DNA of 64,000 bases from Methanolinea sp. (GTDB lineage Archaea; Halobacteriota; Methanomicrobia; Methanomicrobiales; Methanospirillaceae). A program made the translations under genes and the position numbers. Under the pieces are notes generated by a model that was not told the origin of the DNA, made no database searches, and worked only from the letters and a program-made list of their open reading frames with translations. The stretch's first letter is position 1, and the number at the start of each line of letters is the position of its first letter. Location of the stretch: the NCBI GenBank assembly GCA_016699325.1, contig CP064971.1:868001-932000 (forward strand), written 5' to 3'. Shown here piece after piece: positions 26,140 through 35,285 of the stretch.

Positions 26140-27357
26140 ATGTCCCTTGACGAAGCCGCATCCCGGGTTGCCGAACACCTCTCGCGACAGGAATACGTCG
26201 AGGTGTATGCGCACCACGACGCAGACGGGATTGCAGCGGGAACCATCCTCTGCATGGCATTGTTCCGGAGAGGTATACGATTCAGGCTGCGGGTGCTCCA
26301 CCGGTTGAGCGTGGCATCGATCTCTCCCGGCACTCCGGTGCTGCTCTGCGACATGGGATCCGGTCTTGAGGACCTGCCAAACGAGGTCATGGTCGTCGAC
26401 CATCACCTGCCCCGGTTTTCCGGTGACCTCCATGTCAACCCGCGCCTCGCCGGTATCGATGCCGATCGCGAGCTCTCATCAGCCGGCGCAGCTTACCTCG
26501 TTGCGCAGAAGCTCGGCGACAACCGTGACCTTGCCGGGCTGGTCATGCTCGGAATCCTCGGGGACGATCAGCAGATTGCCGGGAAAAACAGGGAGATCTT
26601 CAACAGCGCGGTTGCAGAATCGGTCATCACCCCAAGGAAGGGGTGCCTCCTGCCTGGAAGGGACCTTCACGAGCGGTTGCTCTGCTCAACCAAACCCTAC
26701 CTCCACCAGGTTAGTGGAGATGAGATGGCGGTGGCAGACCTGATCGAGAGCGTGGCTGGAGATACGTCCCCTGATATGGAAAACCTGCTATCGCTCATCG
26801 TGCTCCGGATCAGCCCCTTTGCTCCAGCAGCGACCATGGAGTCTTTGTACGGGGATCGCTATTCCCTGGAGCGGGAGGTTCTCACCGAGGCCCATGCCCT
26901 TACCGCAATCGTGGATGCCTGCGGGAAGTGCGGACGCGGCGGACTTGCTGCATCGCTTTGCTTCCGTTCGCCAGAAGGGTTGAACGAGGCATGGGAAACG
27001 GCTCTCGGCCACCGCCTGCAGGTGATCCGGGCCCTCCGGTTTGCCCTGGAGAAACCGGACCAAAATGGGTTCTTCACCGTAGAAGAGACGTCTGTGGCAA
27101 GCGATCTCGCCGACGCACTGGTCCGTGACACATTGGTCGAAACACCGGTGATGGTTGCAGCAAAGGCCGGTGATCTCTGTCACATCTCCATCCGCTCCCC
27201 GGGCACTCACGATAACCGGCTCGGTGATGCCGCCCACCAGGCAGCGGTACAGTGCGGCGGTTTCGGAGGGGGGCATTCGATGAGGGCCGGGGCAACAGTC
27301 AGTTGCGCCCGTCTCGACGAGTTCCGGGAAGCATTCGGGAGGATCGTTGCAGCATGA
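26140..27357 (+). CDS. RecJ-like DHH-family phosphoesterase
   Basis: 405 residues. DHH domain: motif I AHHDADGIAAG (H25, H26, D27, D29), motif II DMGS near 72 and motif III VVDHHLP near 86. The C-terminal DHHA1 domain ends in CGGFGGGHSMRAGA, the GGGH motif. Archaeal homologues (RecJ-like/GAN) bind the replisome and act as exonucleases; which substrate applies here is not determined by sequence. The start is four bases after rps15 and the stop overlaps pcc1 as ATGA, so it is part of the operon. The same rps15-recJ-like arrangement is known from other euryarchaea. Confidence 0.9.
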   Translation: MSLDEAASRVAEHLSRQEYVEVYAHHDADGIAAGTILCMALFRRGIRFRLRVLHRLSVASISPGTPVLLCDMGSGLEDLPNEVMVVDHHLPRFSGDLHVNPRLAGIDADRELSSAGAAYLVAQKLGDNRDLAGLVMLGILGDDQQIAGKNREIFNSAVAESVITPRKGCLLPGRDLHERLLCSTKPYLHQVSGDEMAVADLIESVAGDTSPDMENLLSLIVLRISPFAPAATMESLYGDRYSLEREVLTEAHALTAIVDACGKCGRGGLAASLCFRSPEGLNEAWETALGHRLQVIRALRFALEKPDQNGFFTVEETSVASDLADALVRDTLVETPVMVAAKAGDLCHISIRSPGTHDNRLGDAAHQAAVQCGGFGGGHSMRAGATVSCARLDEFREAFGRIVAA

Positions 27358-27578
27358 AACTGATAGAAGGTGAGATTACTACCCCCCACAGGAACGCGCA
27401 CTGTGTTGCCGGAGCCATCAGGCCCGACAACCTCCTCTCCATGCGGACAACGGCGTCCGGGACCGCGGTCAGGACCACGGTGTCGGCAACAAAACTGCGG
27501 TCCCTTATCGCATCGGTGGATGATTACCTTATGAATCTGGCAATTGCAGAGGAGCTATGCAGGTACACTTCAGGCTAG
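27354..27578 (+). CDS. pcc1: KEOPS complex subunit Pcc1
   Basis: 74 residues (MKLIEGEITTPHRNAHCVAGAIRPDN...AEELCRYTSG). Short alpha/beta protein matching Pcc1: a strand, the AIRPDN turn, basic residues, and a C-terminal helix with LIASVDDYLMNLAIAE. Pcc1 is the dimerisation subunit of KEOPS, which makes t6A37 on ANN-decoding tRNAs. It overlaps the DHH gene by 4 bases and serS by 22 bases, so it is translationally coupled on both sides. Other KEOPS genes are not in the window. Confidence 0.88.
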   Translation: MKLIEGEITTPHRNAHCVAGAIRPDNLLSMRTTASGTAVRTTVSATKLRSLIASVDDYLMNLAIAEELCRYTSG

Positions 27579-29089
27579 AGGCCGGGATCCGGTTCAGCGC
27601 CCCGTTCACACCGGAATCTGAACAGGCTGCCCGGACATTAATCGACGAGGCAAACAGGGTGCTCTTCATGCGGGGCGTCCCGAAAGGGACGGATCCTGCC
27701 GAAGTCGGCCGGATCACCGGGGCCCCGGAATTCCATGAAAACGTCCTCCGGCTCATTTTCGAGAGCGGGGCATACACCCGGGCCCATGACGCACTCTTCA
27801 GGTTCAGGAAGCAGGTCGCGCCGGCCCTTGGCAAGTATCGTCTCGGGTTACGGGAGATCGAGGTCGGGTCCTTCACCATCACCATGAAAGGCGACTTCCC
27901 GGAGAACTTCCGGGCCCCGAGACTGCCCTTTATCACCGAATCCAACCTCTCTGACGGCACCCTGACGCTCAGCCTTGCGATGAGTGCTGCCGATCTCGAG
28001 GGGCGGATACCCGACCGGCTCGTCCGGCTGGTGGAAGAGAAGATCGAGGCGGCGCTCTACGGTGGCAAGAGCGAGCACTGGGAGCTCGTCTTTGAGAGTG
28101 GGCCAAAACCCCGGCATACAACTGGAGATCCGACCGCCGGGATGGTGGCCCGGGGCTGGATCAAGCATGCCCCGGCCCGGGGACAGTGGATATACGGTCC
28201 GCAGGCAGTCCAGCTCTTCCGGGCCTTTGAACAGATCGTTATGGAAGAGATCATCCACCCCCTTGGCTTCTCGGAGATGATCTTTCCCAAGATGGTCCCC
28301 TGGGAAGTCTGGATGCGATCCGGGCATGCCAAGGGAGTGTATCCGGAGATCTACTACATCTGCACCCCGAAGACCCGCGATGCCTCCTACTGGGAGGATG
28401 TCGCCGATTACTACAAGGTGACCGGCGAGGTCTGGGTTGAGGAGATCCGGAACCGGATCGATGGTCCCATCGGGGGCATGTGCTACGCGCAGTGCCCTCC
28501 GTTCTGGCCCTTTGTGCAGGGAGAGACGCTTGGCAACGACTGCCTGCCCATCAGGGTCTTTGACCGGAGCGGGACATCACACCGCTATGAGAGCGGTGGA
28601 ATCCACGGCATCGAACGGGTAGACGAATTCCACCGGATCGAGGTGCTCTGGTTGGGGACCGCGGAACAGACCGTGGAAATCGCCGACCGGCTCCACGAAG
28701 TATACACGCACGTCTTCGAAGAAATCCTCGAACTCGAATGGCGGTCTGCCAGGGTCACCCCCTGGTTCATGGCCCAGGAAGGGATAGTCGGGCGCGAGAT
28801 CGAATGCAGCTGTGGCGAGCGGATCGGGACCACGGACTATGAAGCGTTCCTCCCCTACAACGAGAGCTGGCTCGAGTTCCAGAACGTCAGCATCAACGGG
28901 GACAAGTACCCAAAAGGGTTCAACGTAAAGATCCAGAGCGGGGCGGACTGCTGGTCCGGCTGCTCGGGCATCGGCCTTGAGCGGTGGACGGCGGCATTCC
29001 TGGCCCAGAAAGGCCTGGACTGTGAAAATTGGCCGGATACAGTGGCCGGAATAGTTGGAGAACCTAAAAATTTGTTTACATTCCTCTGA
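27557..29089 (+). CDS. serS: seryl-tRNA synthetase, methanogen type (type 2)
   Basis: 510 residues. This is the rare SerRS with its own N-terminal tRNA-binding domain (RAHDALFRFRKQVAP) instead of the usual coiled coil. The class II core shows FPKMVPWEVWMRSGH, a zinc-site region with GGMCYAQCPPFW, motif 2 RYESGGIHGIERVDEFHRIE, and motif 3 GCSGIGLERW. The zinc ligands Cys-Glu-Cys are plausible from C-A-Q-C and ECSCGER. The start overlaps pcc1 by 22 bases (GCAGAGGAGCT is the ribosome binding site). The enzyme is restricted mainly to methanogenic archaea. Confidence 0.95.
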   Translation: MQVHFRLEAGIRFSAPFTPESEQAARTLIDEANRVLFMRGVPKGTDPAEVGRITGAPEFHENVLRLIFESGAYTRAHDALFRFRKQVAPALGKYRLGLREIEVGSFTITMKGDFPENFRAPRLPFITESNLSDGTLTLSLAMSAADLEGRIPDRLVRLVEEKIEAALYGGKSEHWELVFESGPKPRHTTGDPTAGMVARGWIKHAPARGQWIYGPQAVQLFRAFEQIVMEEIIHPLGFSEMIFPKMVPWEVWMRSGHAKGVYPEIYYICTPKTRDASYWEDVADYYKVTGEVWVEEIRNRIDGPIGGMCYAQCPPFWPFVQGETLGNDCLPIRVFDRSGTSHRYESGGIHGIERVDEFHRIEVLWLGTAEQTVEIADRLHEVYTHVFEEILELEWRSARVTPWFMAQEGIVGREIECSCGERIGTTDYEAFLPYNESWLEFQNVSINGDKYPKGFNVKIQSGADCWSGCSGIGLERWTAAFLAQKGLDCENWPDTVAGIVGEPKNLFTFL

Positions 29090-29100
29090 AAGGTGATTGA

Positions 29101-29694
29101 ATGGCAAGGAAAAAACAGGCAGGACGAAGAGTTGAAGGCTGGAAGGCAAAGAGCTGGTACAAAGTATACGGCCCTGACAGCCTCGGTAAGACCTATATCG
29201 GTGATACCATCGCTAACGATCCCGAGAACGTGGTCGGACGGATCATGCAGACCACCCTTGGCGAGATCATCAACGATTATGCCCGTCAGAATGTGAAAAT
29301 GAAGTTCCGGGTCTCGGATGTGGCGGGGGATGCCGCGTATACTGAGTTTATCGGGCACGAGCTGACCAGGGATTACCTGCGGTCTCTCGTCAAACGGCGC
29401 ACCTCCCGCATCGATTGTCACGTCCCGGTTACCACAAAGGATGGCAAAAAGGTCGACCTGACCGTGACCTGCTACACCCTTACCCGGGCGAACCTGAGCC
29501 AGACCCATGCGATTCGCGGTCTCATGGCCCAGAAAGTGGGGGATATGGCAAAAGAAGGCGACTTCAACGCTCTCCTCAACGGGATAATTACCGGTGAGAT
29601 CTCCAAGGCAGTCTTCAAGGCAATAAAACCACTCTTCCCGGTCCGCCGGGTTGAGATCATCAAGTCAAAGGTCGGGACGGTCAGGGCCGCGTGA
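29101..29694 (+). CDS. rps3ae: 30S ribosomal protein S3Ae (eS1)
   Basis: 197 residues: MARKKQAGRRVEGWKAKSWY at the start, then YKVYGPDSLGKTYIGDT and the conserved LTRDYLRSLVKRRTSRID. Normal archaeal length. Eleven bases after serS with GAAAGGTGATTG before the ATG. Likely the last gene of the operon; 99 bases follow before apgM. Confidence 0.96.
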   Translation: MARKKQAGRRVEGWKAKSWYKVYGPDSLGKTYIGDTIANDPENVVGRIMQTTLGEIINDYARQNVKMKFRVSDVAGDAAYTEFIGHELTRDYLRSLVKRRTSRIDCHVPVTTKDGKKVDLTVTCYTLTRANLSQTHAIRGLMAQKVGDMAKEGDFNALLNGIITGEISKAVFKAIKPLFPVRRVEIIKSKVGTVRAA

Positions 29695-29793
29695 TGCCGC
29701 CTCCTGCCTCACCCGCATTTTCCAAGTATATCATCGGCACCATCTTCTGCCGAATGGTGAAGCATAATATCGTGCAGACCGTATCATTTCAGG

Positions 29794-31029
29794 ATGACGG
29801 CTGAGAGGGTCCTGCTCCTGATCATTGATGGTGTTTCTGACCGGCCCTGCCCGGAACTTGGAAATCTAACGCCACTCCAGGCCGCACACACACCGGTCCT
29901 TGACCGGATTGCCGCTGAAGGGGTCTGCGGGATCATGGACACCATAGGTCCTGGCATCCGCCCTGGATCAGATACCTCGCACCTGAGCCTGCTCGGATAT
30001 CCACCAAACGAGTTCTACACCGGTCGCGGCCCGCTCGAGGCGGTGGGGACCGGCATCCGGATGGAGCCGGGTATGATCGGCTTCCGGTGCAACTATGCCA
30101 CGCTTGATGATGCCGGAAAGGTCAGCGACCGGAGGGCCGGGCGCATCAGCGATACTGCAGACCTGACCCGTGCAATCTCGGACGGAGTCAATCTCTCGGA
30201 ATTCGGCATCGAGTTCCTGTTCAGGTCAGGGAAAGGTCACCGTGCCGCTCTCGCATTCCGGGGGCAGGACCTTGGATCATGCGTATCCTCAAACGATCCG
30301 AAACACGAGGGTGTCAGCCCCCCTCAGTTCAGACCGCTCAGCGATAGTCCTGCAGACCTGAAGACCGCTGAGGCGCTGAACTCCTTTGTCAGGCAGGCCG
30401 ATGAAATCCTTGAAAGGCACCCTCTCAACCATGACCGGAAGGGCCGGGGACTTGCCCCGGCAACGACCATCCTTATTCGCGGTGCCGGTGAGATGGGCGC
30501 GTTTCCCTCCTTCAAAGAGCGGTATGGACTGTCTGGGAGCGTAATCGCCGCAGCAACCCTGATCAACGGGATCGGGAGCGCAGTGGGACTCCGCCGTGTA
30601 CCCGTAGAAGGAGCAACGGGATCTGTGGATACCAATCTCCCGGGTAAGGTTGAAGCAGTACTGTCCGAACTTGAAACCCAGGATTTTGTCCTGTTCAACA
30701 TCAAGGGTGCAGACGAGGCGGGGCATGACGGCGAGGCGCTGGTAAAAAGGGACTTTATCGAACGGGTTGATGCTGCCATCATGCCGTTCCTCTCAATCGA
30801 GGGTCTCCTAACCGTGGTCTGCGCTGATCACAGCACCCCCTGCAGCATCCGTGACCACAGTGCCGACCCGGTTCCGCTGGTCATCCGGGGCGATGGTGTG
30901 CGGATCGACGCTGTCAGGTCCTTTGATGAGATCACGTGTGCGCAGGGAGGACTCAACCGGATCACAGGATCGGCCCTGATGCCGGTAATCTGCGACCTGA
31001 TCAACCGGGTGCAGAAATACGGGGCATGA
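29794..31029 (+). CDS. apgM: 2,3-bisphosphoglycerate-independent phosphoglycerate mutase
   Basis: Interconverts 3- and 2-phosphoglycerate (gluconeogenesis/glycolysis). 411 residues, archaeal ApgM type of the alkaline phosphatase superfamily: D12 in LLLIIDGVSDRP, GSDTSHLSLLGY (59-69) with the nucleophile serine, GRGPLEA, NIKGADEAGHDG and VCADHSTPC as metal-binding motifs. The stop overlaps the ATG of the next gene (ATGA). Confidence 0.93.
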   Translation: MTAERVLLLIIDGVSDRPCPELGNLTPLQAAHTPVLDRIAAEGVCGIMDTIGPGIRPGSDTSHLSLLGYPPNEFYTGRGPLEAVGTGIRMEPGMIGFRCNYATLDDAGKVSDRRAGRISDTADLTRAISDGVNLSEFGIEFLFRSGKGHRAALAFRGQDLGSCVSSNDPKHEGVSPPQFRPLSDSPADLKTAEALNSFVRQADEILERHPLNHDRKGRGLAPATTILIRGAGEMGAFPSFKERYGLSGSVIAAATLINGIGSAVGLRRVPVEGATGSVDTNLPGKVEAVLSELETQDFVLFNIKGADEAGHDGEALVKRDFIERVDAAIMPFLSIEGLLTVVCADHSTPCSIRDHSADPVPLVIRGDGVRIDAVRSFDEITCAQGGLNRITGSALMPVICDLINRVQKYGA

Positions 31030-31895
31030 TACCAATGAGCGAGAACAACGCTTCAATTGCTGATATATTCGGGGTCGGTACGCTCGATCTCATCGAGCCT
31101 TCATTTGCTGACCTGCCCGATAACCGGTTCACCGCACTTCTCATGGAATGTGATGGCGACCAGGGAAGACTGCTCATTGACCAGGAGTCCGACCCAATCG
31201 CCGTCGCTGTTCATTCCATGGATGGCCGGTGGATTGCCGGGTGCTGCCACCTCAGGCGGCCGACAGCCTCACTCATCGCATTTTTCGAGGACATGGGGGG
31301 AGATATATACCAGGAGGAACGACAGGCCTGGGAAGAAGCCGTCAGGGAGTATTACAGCCTTCGTATCGCGGCGGAAGTGACACCTGCATTCGAGGATCTC
31401 AACCCGGAACGGACCGCACTGGTGCAGGAACTCCTCATGGAGAACCTGGGCCCGGGGAATGGGCAGACATGTCTCGATTTCTGCTGTGGCTCCGGCCTTG
31501 GTTCAGCGGTGCTCAGGGGCATGGGCTACCGCATCTTGTCCTGCGATATCGATCTCAGTCTCCTCTCGCTGGGATTCTCCACCGGGAGACTGGTTCCCCG
31601 GGAGACCATGCACATCGATGCAACACTTGCCCATCACTATATCGGCAGGGCCGGGATCGGTCTTGGTTTGATGTTTGGCGAGATCAATGAATTTAACGCT
31701 GATACCTGGGAAATACTCACCCGTGAGCTGGTGATGCTCACCGACCGGTGCCTGATAACGGTTGGAAAGGAGGCCGAAGCAAACCGTATCTTGGCATGGG
31801 CTCAAGCGTGTGACCGGACTGTTGAGATTTCTGAAAATACCCGTGATCCCATCTATGACCGGTGGGTATGCACCATCAAAGGGGAGAGCGGGTAG
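31026..31895 (+). CDS. class I SAM-dependent methyltransferase-like protein
   Basis: 289 residues if read from the ATG at 31026 (MIPMSENNAS); the ATG at 31035 is an equally good start. The centre has a Rossmann motif CLDFCCGSGLGSAVLRGMG followed by ILSCDIDLSLLSLG (acidic residue at the end of strand 2), which is the SAM-binding pattern. The N-terminal 130 residues (DLPDNRFTALLMECDGDQ...) are not recognised. Methanogen-restricted as far as I can judge; substrate unknown. Overlaps apgM by 4 bases and precedes the PH-domain gene by 8 bases. Confidence 0.7.
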   Translation: MIPMSENNASIADIFGVGTLDLIEPSFADLPDNRFTALLMECDGDQGRLLIDQESDPIAVAVHSMDGRWIAGCCHLRRPTASLIAFFEDMGGDIYQEERQAWEEAVREYYSLRIAAEVTPAFEDLNPERTALVQELLMENLGPGNGQTCLDFCCGSGLGSAVLRGMGYRILSCDIDLSLLSLGFSTGRLVPRETMHIDATLAHHYIGRAGIGLGLMFGEINEFNADTWEILTRELVMLTDRCLITVGKEAEANRILAWAQACDRTVEISENTRDPIYDRWVCTIKGESG

Positions 31896-31903
31896 CTCCA
31901 CGT

Positions 31904-32407
31904 ATGCCACCACAGAGTACTATTCCTTCGATTGAAATCAAACCCCACCGGAACCTACGAAGCCTGTACCTCACCTATCTCCTCATCGCTGTCTGGGCTG
32001 GTGTTTTCCCCTGGCTGATCCCGGCGAGTCTATTTCTTTCTCCGGTCATGGTTCTCATGTTTACCATTCCCATCCTTCTCATGGTGATCGTTACCGTCCT
32101 GTGGACTGGTGCATACTACCGCACCATCATCTTCCGGTTGACCGAAGAGGGGATCAGCTTGGAACGGGGTGTATGGCATCGCCATGCGGGCACCATCCCC
32201 TACGACAGGATCAGCAACATCGAGATCGTCCAGGGCCCACTGTCGCGTCTCCTGGGGATCTCGCTTCTTAAGGTCCGGACTGAAGAGTTCTGCGGCGGGA
32301 AGATGGTGAACTCCGAACTGAAGATCAACGGTCTTACCGATGCAGGATCGCTGAAAAACGCTATCAAGGAACGTATGAGAAACCCGGGACGGGAAGAGCG
32401 ACCGTAA
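31904..32407 (+). CDS. membrane-anchored PH-domain (bPH2/YdbS-like) protein
   Basis: 167 residues from the ATG at 31904 (MPPQSTIPSIEIKPHRNLR). Two hydrophobic helices (YLTYLLIAVWAGVFPWLIP and LMFTIPILLMVIVTVLW) are followed by a bacterial-type PH domain: YRTIIFRLTEEGISLERGVWHRHAGTIPYDRISNIEI, then GISLLKVRT. Proteins of this kind sit in the membrane with the PH domain inside; function not established. A GGGGAG ribosome binding site lies in the end of the preceding gene. Convergent with the helicase gene, 26 bases apart. Confidence 0.8.
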   Translation: MPPQSTIPSIEIKPHRNLRSLYLTYLLIAVWAGVFPWLIPASLFLSPVMVLMFTIPILLMVIVTVLWTGAYYRTIIFRLTEEGISLERGVWHRHAGTIPYDRISNIEIVQGPLSRLLGISLLKVRTEEFCGGKMVNSELKINGLTDAGSLKNAIKERMRNPGREERP

Positions 32408-32433
32408 GCGACAGACGATTGGTGGATTAACCC

Positions 32434-34479
32434 TCACCGGCGTCTCTTTTTTACCCTTTTTTCCCGGTCTTGTTCCCTGGAACTGCACTCGAGCTCGGTA
32501 AGGATATCGAGGGGGTCATCGGTCTTCTGGGTCAGTGCCAGAATTTCCGTCAGTCGTTCTACCCCGATGAAATGCTCGGCCATGATCCGGGCCATGTCAG
32601 ACAATTCGATCCGGCCTTCAGATCTCACGGCCAGGCCGCGTTCGATGAGGACGGGAAGCACAGGCTCGAGTGTTCCCACCATGCTGGAGCAGATGCGGTC
32701 AAGATCTCTTTCGTTTCCGTTGCAGACAACGGCGTTGGCAGCGAACTCTTCGGAGCTTGCCTCGAGATCATGTTCGGGCGCCACCTCCTCCATCTCTCCT
32801 TTCAGGAGACGCATCGCGACCTCCTCCTCGGTATGGGGAGAATTGCGCACATAGCTTGCCCCTGGTTCGGCGAGGATTACCACTTTGCCGAGGTCATGGT
32901 AGTCCGGTCTCCCTGCCCGTCCGGCCATCTGGCTGAACTCCTGGACCGAAAGCCACGAGATCCCCATGGCCAGGGAGTCGAAGATGACCTGGGAGGCAGG
33001 AAAATCCACGCCTGCACCCAGTGCCGCGGTGGTGACCACGGCCTTCAATTTCCCGGAAAGAAAGAGTGCCTCGGCAGATCGCCGTTCCTGGGAGGTAAGT
33101 CCTGCGTGATAAACACCGTAGGATGGACCGAGCGCCTCGGCAATCACGTGGCAGCGTGCCCGTGAATGGGTGAAGACAATGGTCTGCCCATGAAATCCTT
33201 TGGAGGAGACATTTCGGAACTCCTCCTCGCAGAGCCGCTTGATGGTCGGGATCTTCTGCTTGTGCTCAAGAAAGAGGAGGTATCGTTCAAGGGCAACCGG
33301 CCGTTCATCGTAACGTACCAAAGTTGCCCCGAGTTTCTTGGCAAGAATTTTCGGGAGACCTATGGTTGCACTCAGGTACAGGAACTGGGCTTTTGGGGCC
33401 AGGAACTTGAGGCGGGCGATAAGCCCGTCAAGGCGGTGACCGCGATCACTGTCTTCGAGCATCTGGACTTCATCGATGACCACCGTTCCCACTTTCTTTA
33501 GCTTCTTCCCGGACCGGATGAGGTGATCGATTCCCTCGTAAGTAGCTACGATGACCGGCGCTCCGGTGTTCCGGTCTCCTACAGGGCGGTTCTCGGGCAG
33601 GTTGATCCTGTTCCTGCCGATCAGGATTCCAACCCCGGTGATCTCCCCGTAGCGCTCAAGGAACCGCTGGTATTTCTGCACGGCTAGTGCAACCAGCGGC
33701 ACCAGGAAAATCATCTGTCCCCGCCCTTCGAGGAGGTTCTTGAGACCTGCCATCTCACCGATAAAGGTCTTCCCGCTTGCGGTTGCCGATACGACCAGGA
33801 GATCCTTTCCAAACAGCAGACCTGCTTCAACCGCCAGCTGCTGGGCAGGCATGAGTGTCTCTACGCCCGACACATCGACAAAGTTCCGGGGAAGCGGAAG
33901 CTCCTCGAGGCGTGCGGTCTTCTGGATCGGGTGTGCTTCAAGCCGGTCAAACAGGGTCTGGCGCATCCGGATATTCTCAGGCTGGATACTAGCCAGCACC
34001 TTGTCCACGTCCCGGTATTTCTGGATCAGGGCTTCCATGTGAGACATCGCCCTTTGGCCGATGCGCCCCATGTGGGCCAGTTCACGGCGGAGTTCCCGTT
34101 TCGCACAACCGGGACAGATCGATTCGGATTCCCCGTACCGTACCGCGGTTGCGGGGTTCAGGGGAGTGATTCGTTCTTCAAGAAGGCAGATCCTGCAGAG
34201 GTCAACTGTATCAAACGGTATCTGGAGATCAGAGAGGAATGCCTCGACCAGGTCATCGTGCCCGGTGAGAAACAGGTCTGATTTCCGGAGTGATGCGATG
34301 AGGTCACGGGTAGGGGTATTCCGGAACTGGCTCCGGCCCCCCCACCGGAGCCGGTACTGGACCGGCCTGACTCCCTTTTGTGTTCTGGCGAAATCTGCAA
34401 ACCCTGTTCCCCGGACATGCTGGTTTTCGAGAAAAAGGATCTTATAATTCCCTTTCTGGGGATGGATGATGACTCTCAT
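32434..34479 (-). CDS. archaeal SF2 DEAD/DEAH-box helicase with DUF5814 N-terminus
   Basis: 681 residues. The first about 200 residues are the archaeal DUF5814-type region with a zinc finger (CRICLLEE...CPGC, about 115-150). Then the helicase: Q-like motif, Walker A VSATASGKTFIGE, DEVQ box (VVIDEVQM), SAT (YLSATIG), and motif VI QMAGRAGRP, followed by a C-terminal helical part ending in a basic tail (KRVKKRRR). Close to the Hel308/Ski2 branch. It overlaps the preceding regulator gene by 4 bases. Expected to act on DNA or RNA; no specific role is known to me. Confidence 0.88.
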   Translation of the reverse strand: MRVIIHPQKGNYKILFLENQHVRGTGFADFARTQKGVRPVQYRLRWGGRSQFRNTPTRDLIASLRKSDLFLTGHDDLVEAFLSDLQIPFDTVDLCRICLLEERITPLNPATAVRYGESESICPGCAKRELRRELAHMGRIGQRAMSHMEALIQKYRDVDKVLASIQPENIRMRQTLFDRLEAHPIQKTARLEELPLPRNFVDVSGVETLMPAQQLAVEAGLLFGKDLLVVSATASGKTFIGEMAGLKNLLEGRGQMIFLVPLVALAVQKYQRFLERYGEITGVGILIGRNRINLPENRPVGDRNTGAPVIVATYEGIDHLIRSGKKLKKVGTVVIDEVQMLEDSDRGHRLDGLIARLKFLAPKAQFLYLSATIGLPKILAKKLGATLVRYDERPVALERYLLFLEHKQKIPTIKRLCEEEFRNVSSKGFHGQTIVFTHSRARCHVIAEALGPSYGVYHAGLTSQERRSAEALFLSGKLKAVVTTAALGAGVDFPASQVIFDSLAMGISWLSVQEFSQMAGRAGRPDYHDLGKVVILAEPGASYVRNSPHTEEEVAMRLLKGEMEEVAPEHDLEASSEEFAANAVVCNGNERDLDRICSSMVGTLEPVLPVLIERGLAVRSEGRIELSDMARIMAEHFIGVERLTEILALTQKTDDPLDILTELECSSREQDREKRVKKRRR

Positions 34480-35285
34480 GCGCCGGAAAGATCATGGATC
34501 TGGTAGGGTAGCCCGGCTTCTTCAAGCCGTTTGAGAAAATCGGTGAATTCCTCATCAACGATGATGATAACACACTCGATTCCGTGAAAGGCCGCCTCGA
34601 TCACCCCTTCCCGGGATCCAAAAAACATGTCCGGTATAAGCCCAGCTTCCTGGAGGGCAACGTATGCCTCAAGCCCGACTGCGGCGACCATTCCGGCCCG
34701 GGAGGTCACCTCTCGCACCAGATCGGGGCTGACACTTCGTGATCCGCCCCGCTGGATTCTTGGAACCTTGCATACGTGGACCGTCCCTTCAGTGTGATCG
34801 ATAATTCCGGCCAGGCGGGCGACACCGACATCCTCTCCCTTCCGGGAATCCCTGATGACCGTTCCCATCGCGCTCCGTTGCTCCCGAGCCGCAAAGAGCA
34901 GCCCGTCCTTCATGTACACCCCGACCTGATCTCCTTCATGCAGGTCTTCTGCGGCGAGCGCAGTCCAGGTCGAGACCTGCTGGATGATATCTTTCCTGAT
35001 ATGCCGGGCATAGCTTTCAAGAGCTTCAGCATGGTTCAGTACCCATTCGATGCCTTTCCGGGTTACTCCGTACCTGCCGCGCCCGTGGGCAGTGACCATG
35101 CTGTCATCCGCCAGCTCGCGGATATACTCTGACACTGCCTGGGGGGTGACTCCCAGCTTTTCGGCAATCTCCTGCTGGCGGATGGATGGCTGATGCTCGG
35201 CGATCTCCACCAGGATCTGGAACCGCGTTACCTCGCGTTTGCTGCGGAGGATCGAGTAGAGGGGATCATTACTGGCTTCGGTCAA
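34476..35285 (-). CDS. winged-helix transcriptional regulator, archaeal (DUF7839-type)
   Basis: 269 residues. N-terminal winged helix-turn-helix (about 18-80): FQILVEIAEHQPSIRQQEIAEKLGVTPQAVSEYIRELADDSMVTAHGRGRYGVT. A long central helix and a C-terminal ligand-binding-like domain follow, with repeated glycine turns (GVARLAGIIDHTEGTVHV) and a Rossmann-like end (GIECVIIIVDEEFTDFLKRLEEAG). It overlaps the upstream regulator by 17 bases and the downstream helicase by 4, so all three are coupled. Probably autoregulatory or a sensor for the cluster; ligand unknown. Confidence 0.75.
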   Translation of the reverse strand: MTEASNDPLYSILRSKREVTRFQILVEIAEHQPSIRQQEIAEKLGVTPQAVSEYIRELADDSMVTAHGRGRYGVTRKGIEWVLNHAEALESYARHIRKDIIQQVSTWTALAAEDLHEGDQVGVYMKDGLLFAAREQRSAMGTVIRDSRKGEDVGVARLAGIIDHTEGTVHVCKVPRIQRGGSRSVSPDLVREVTSRAGMVAAVGLEAYVALQEAGLIPDMFFGSREGVIEAAFHGIECVIIIVDEEFTDFLKRLEEAGLPYQIHDLSGA

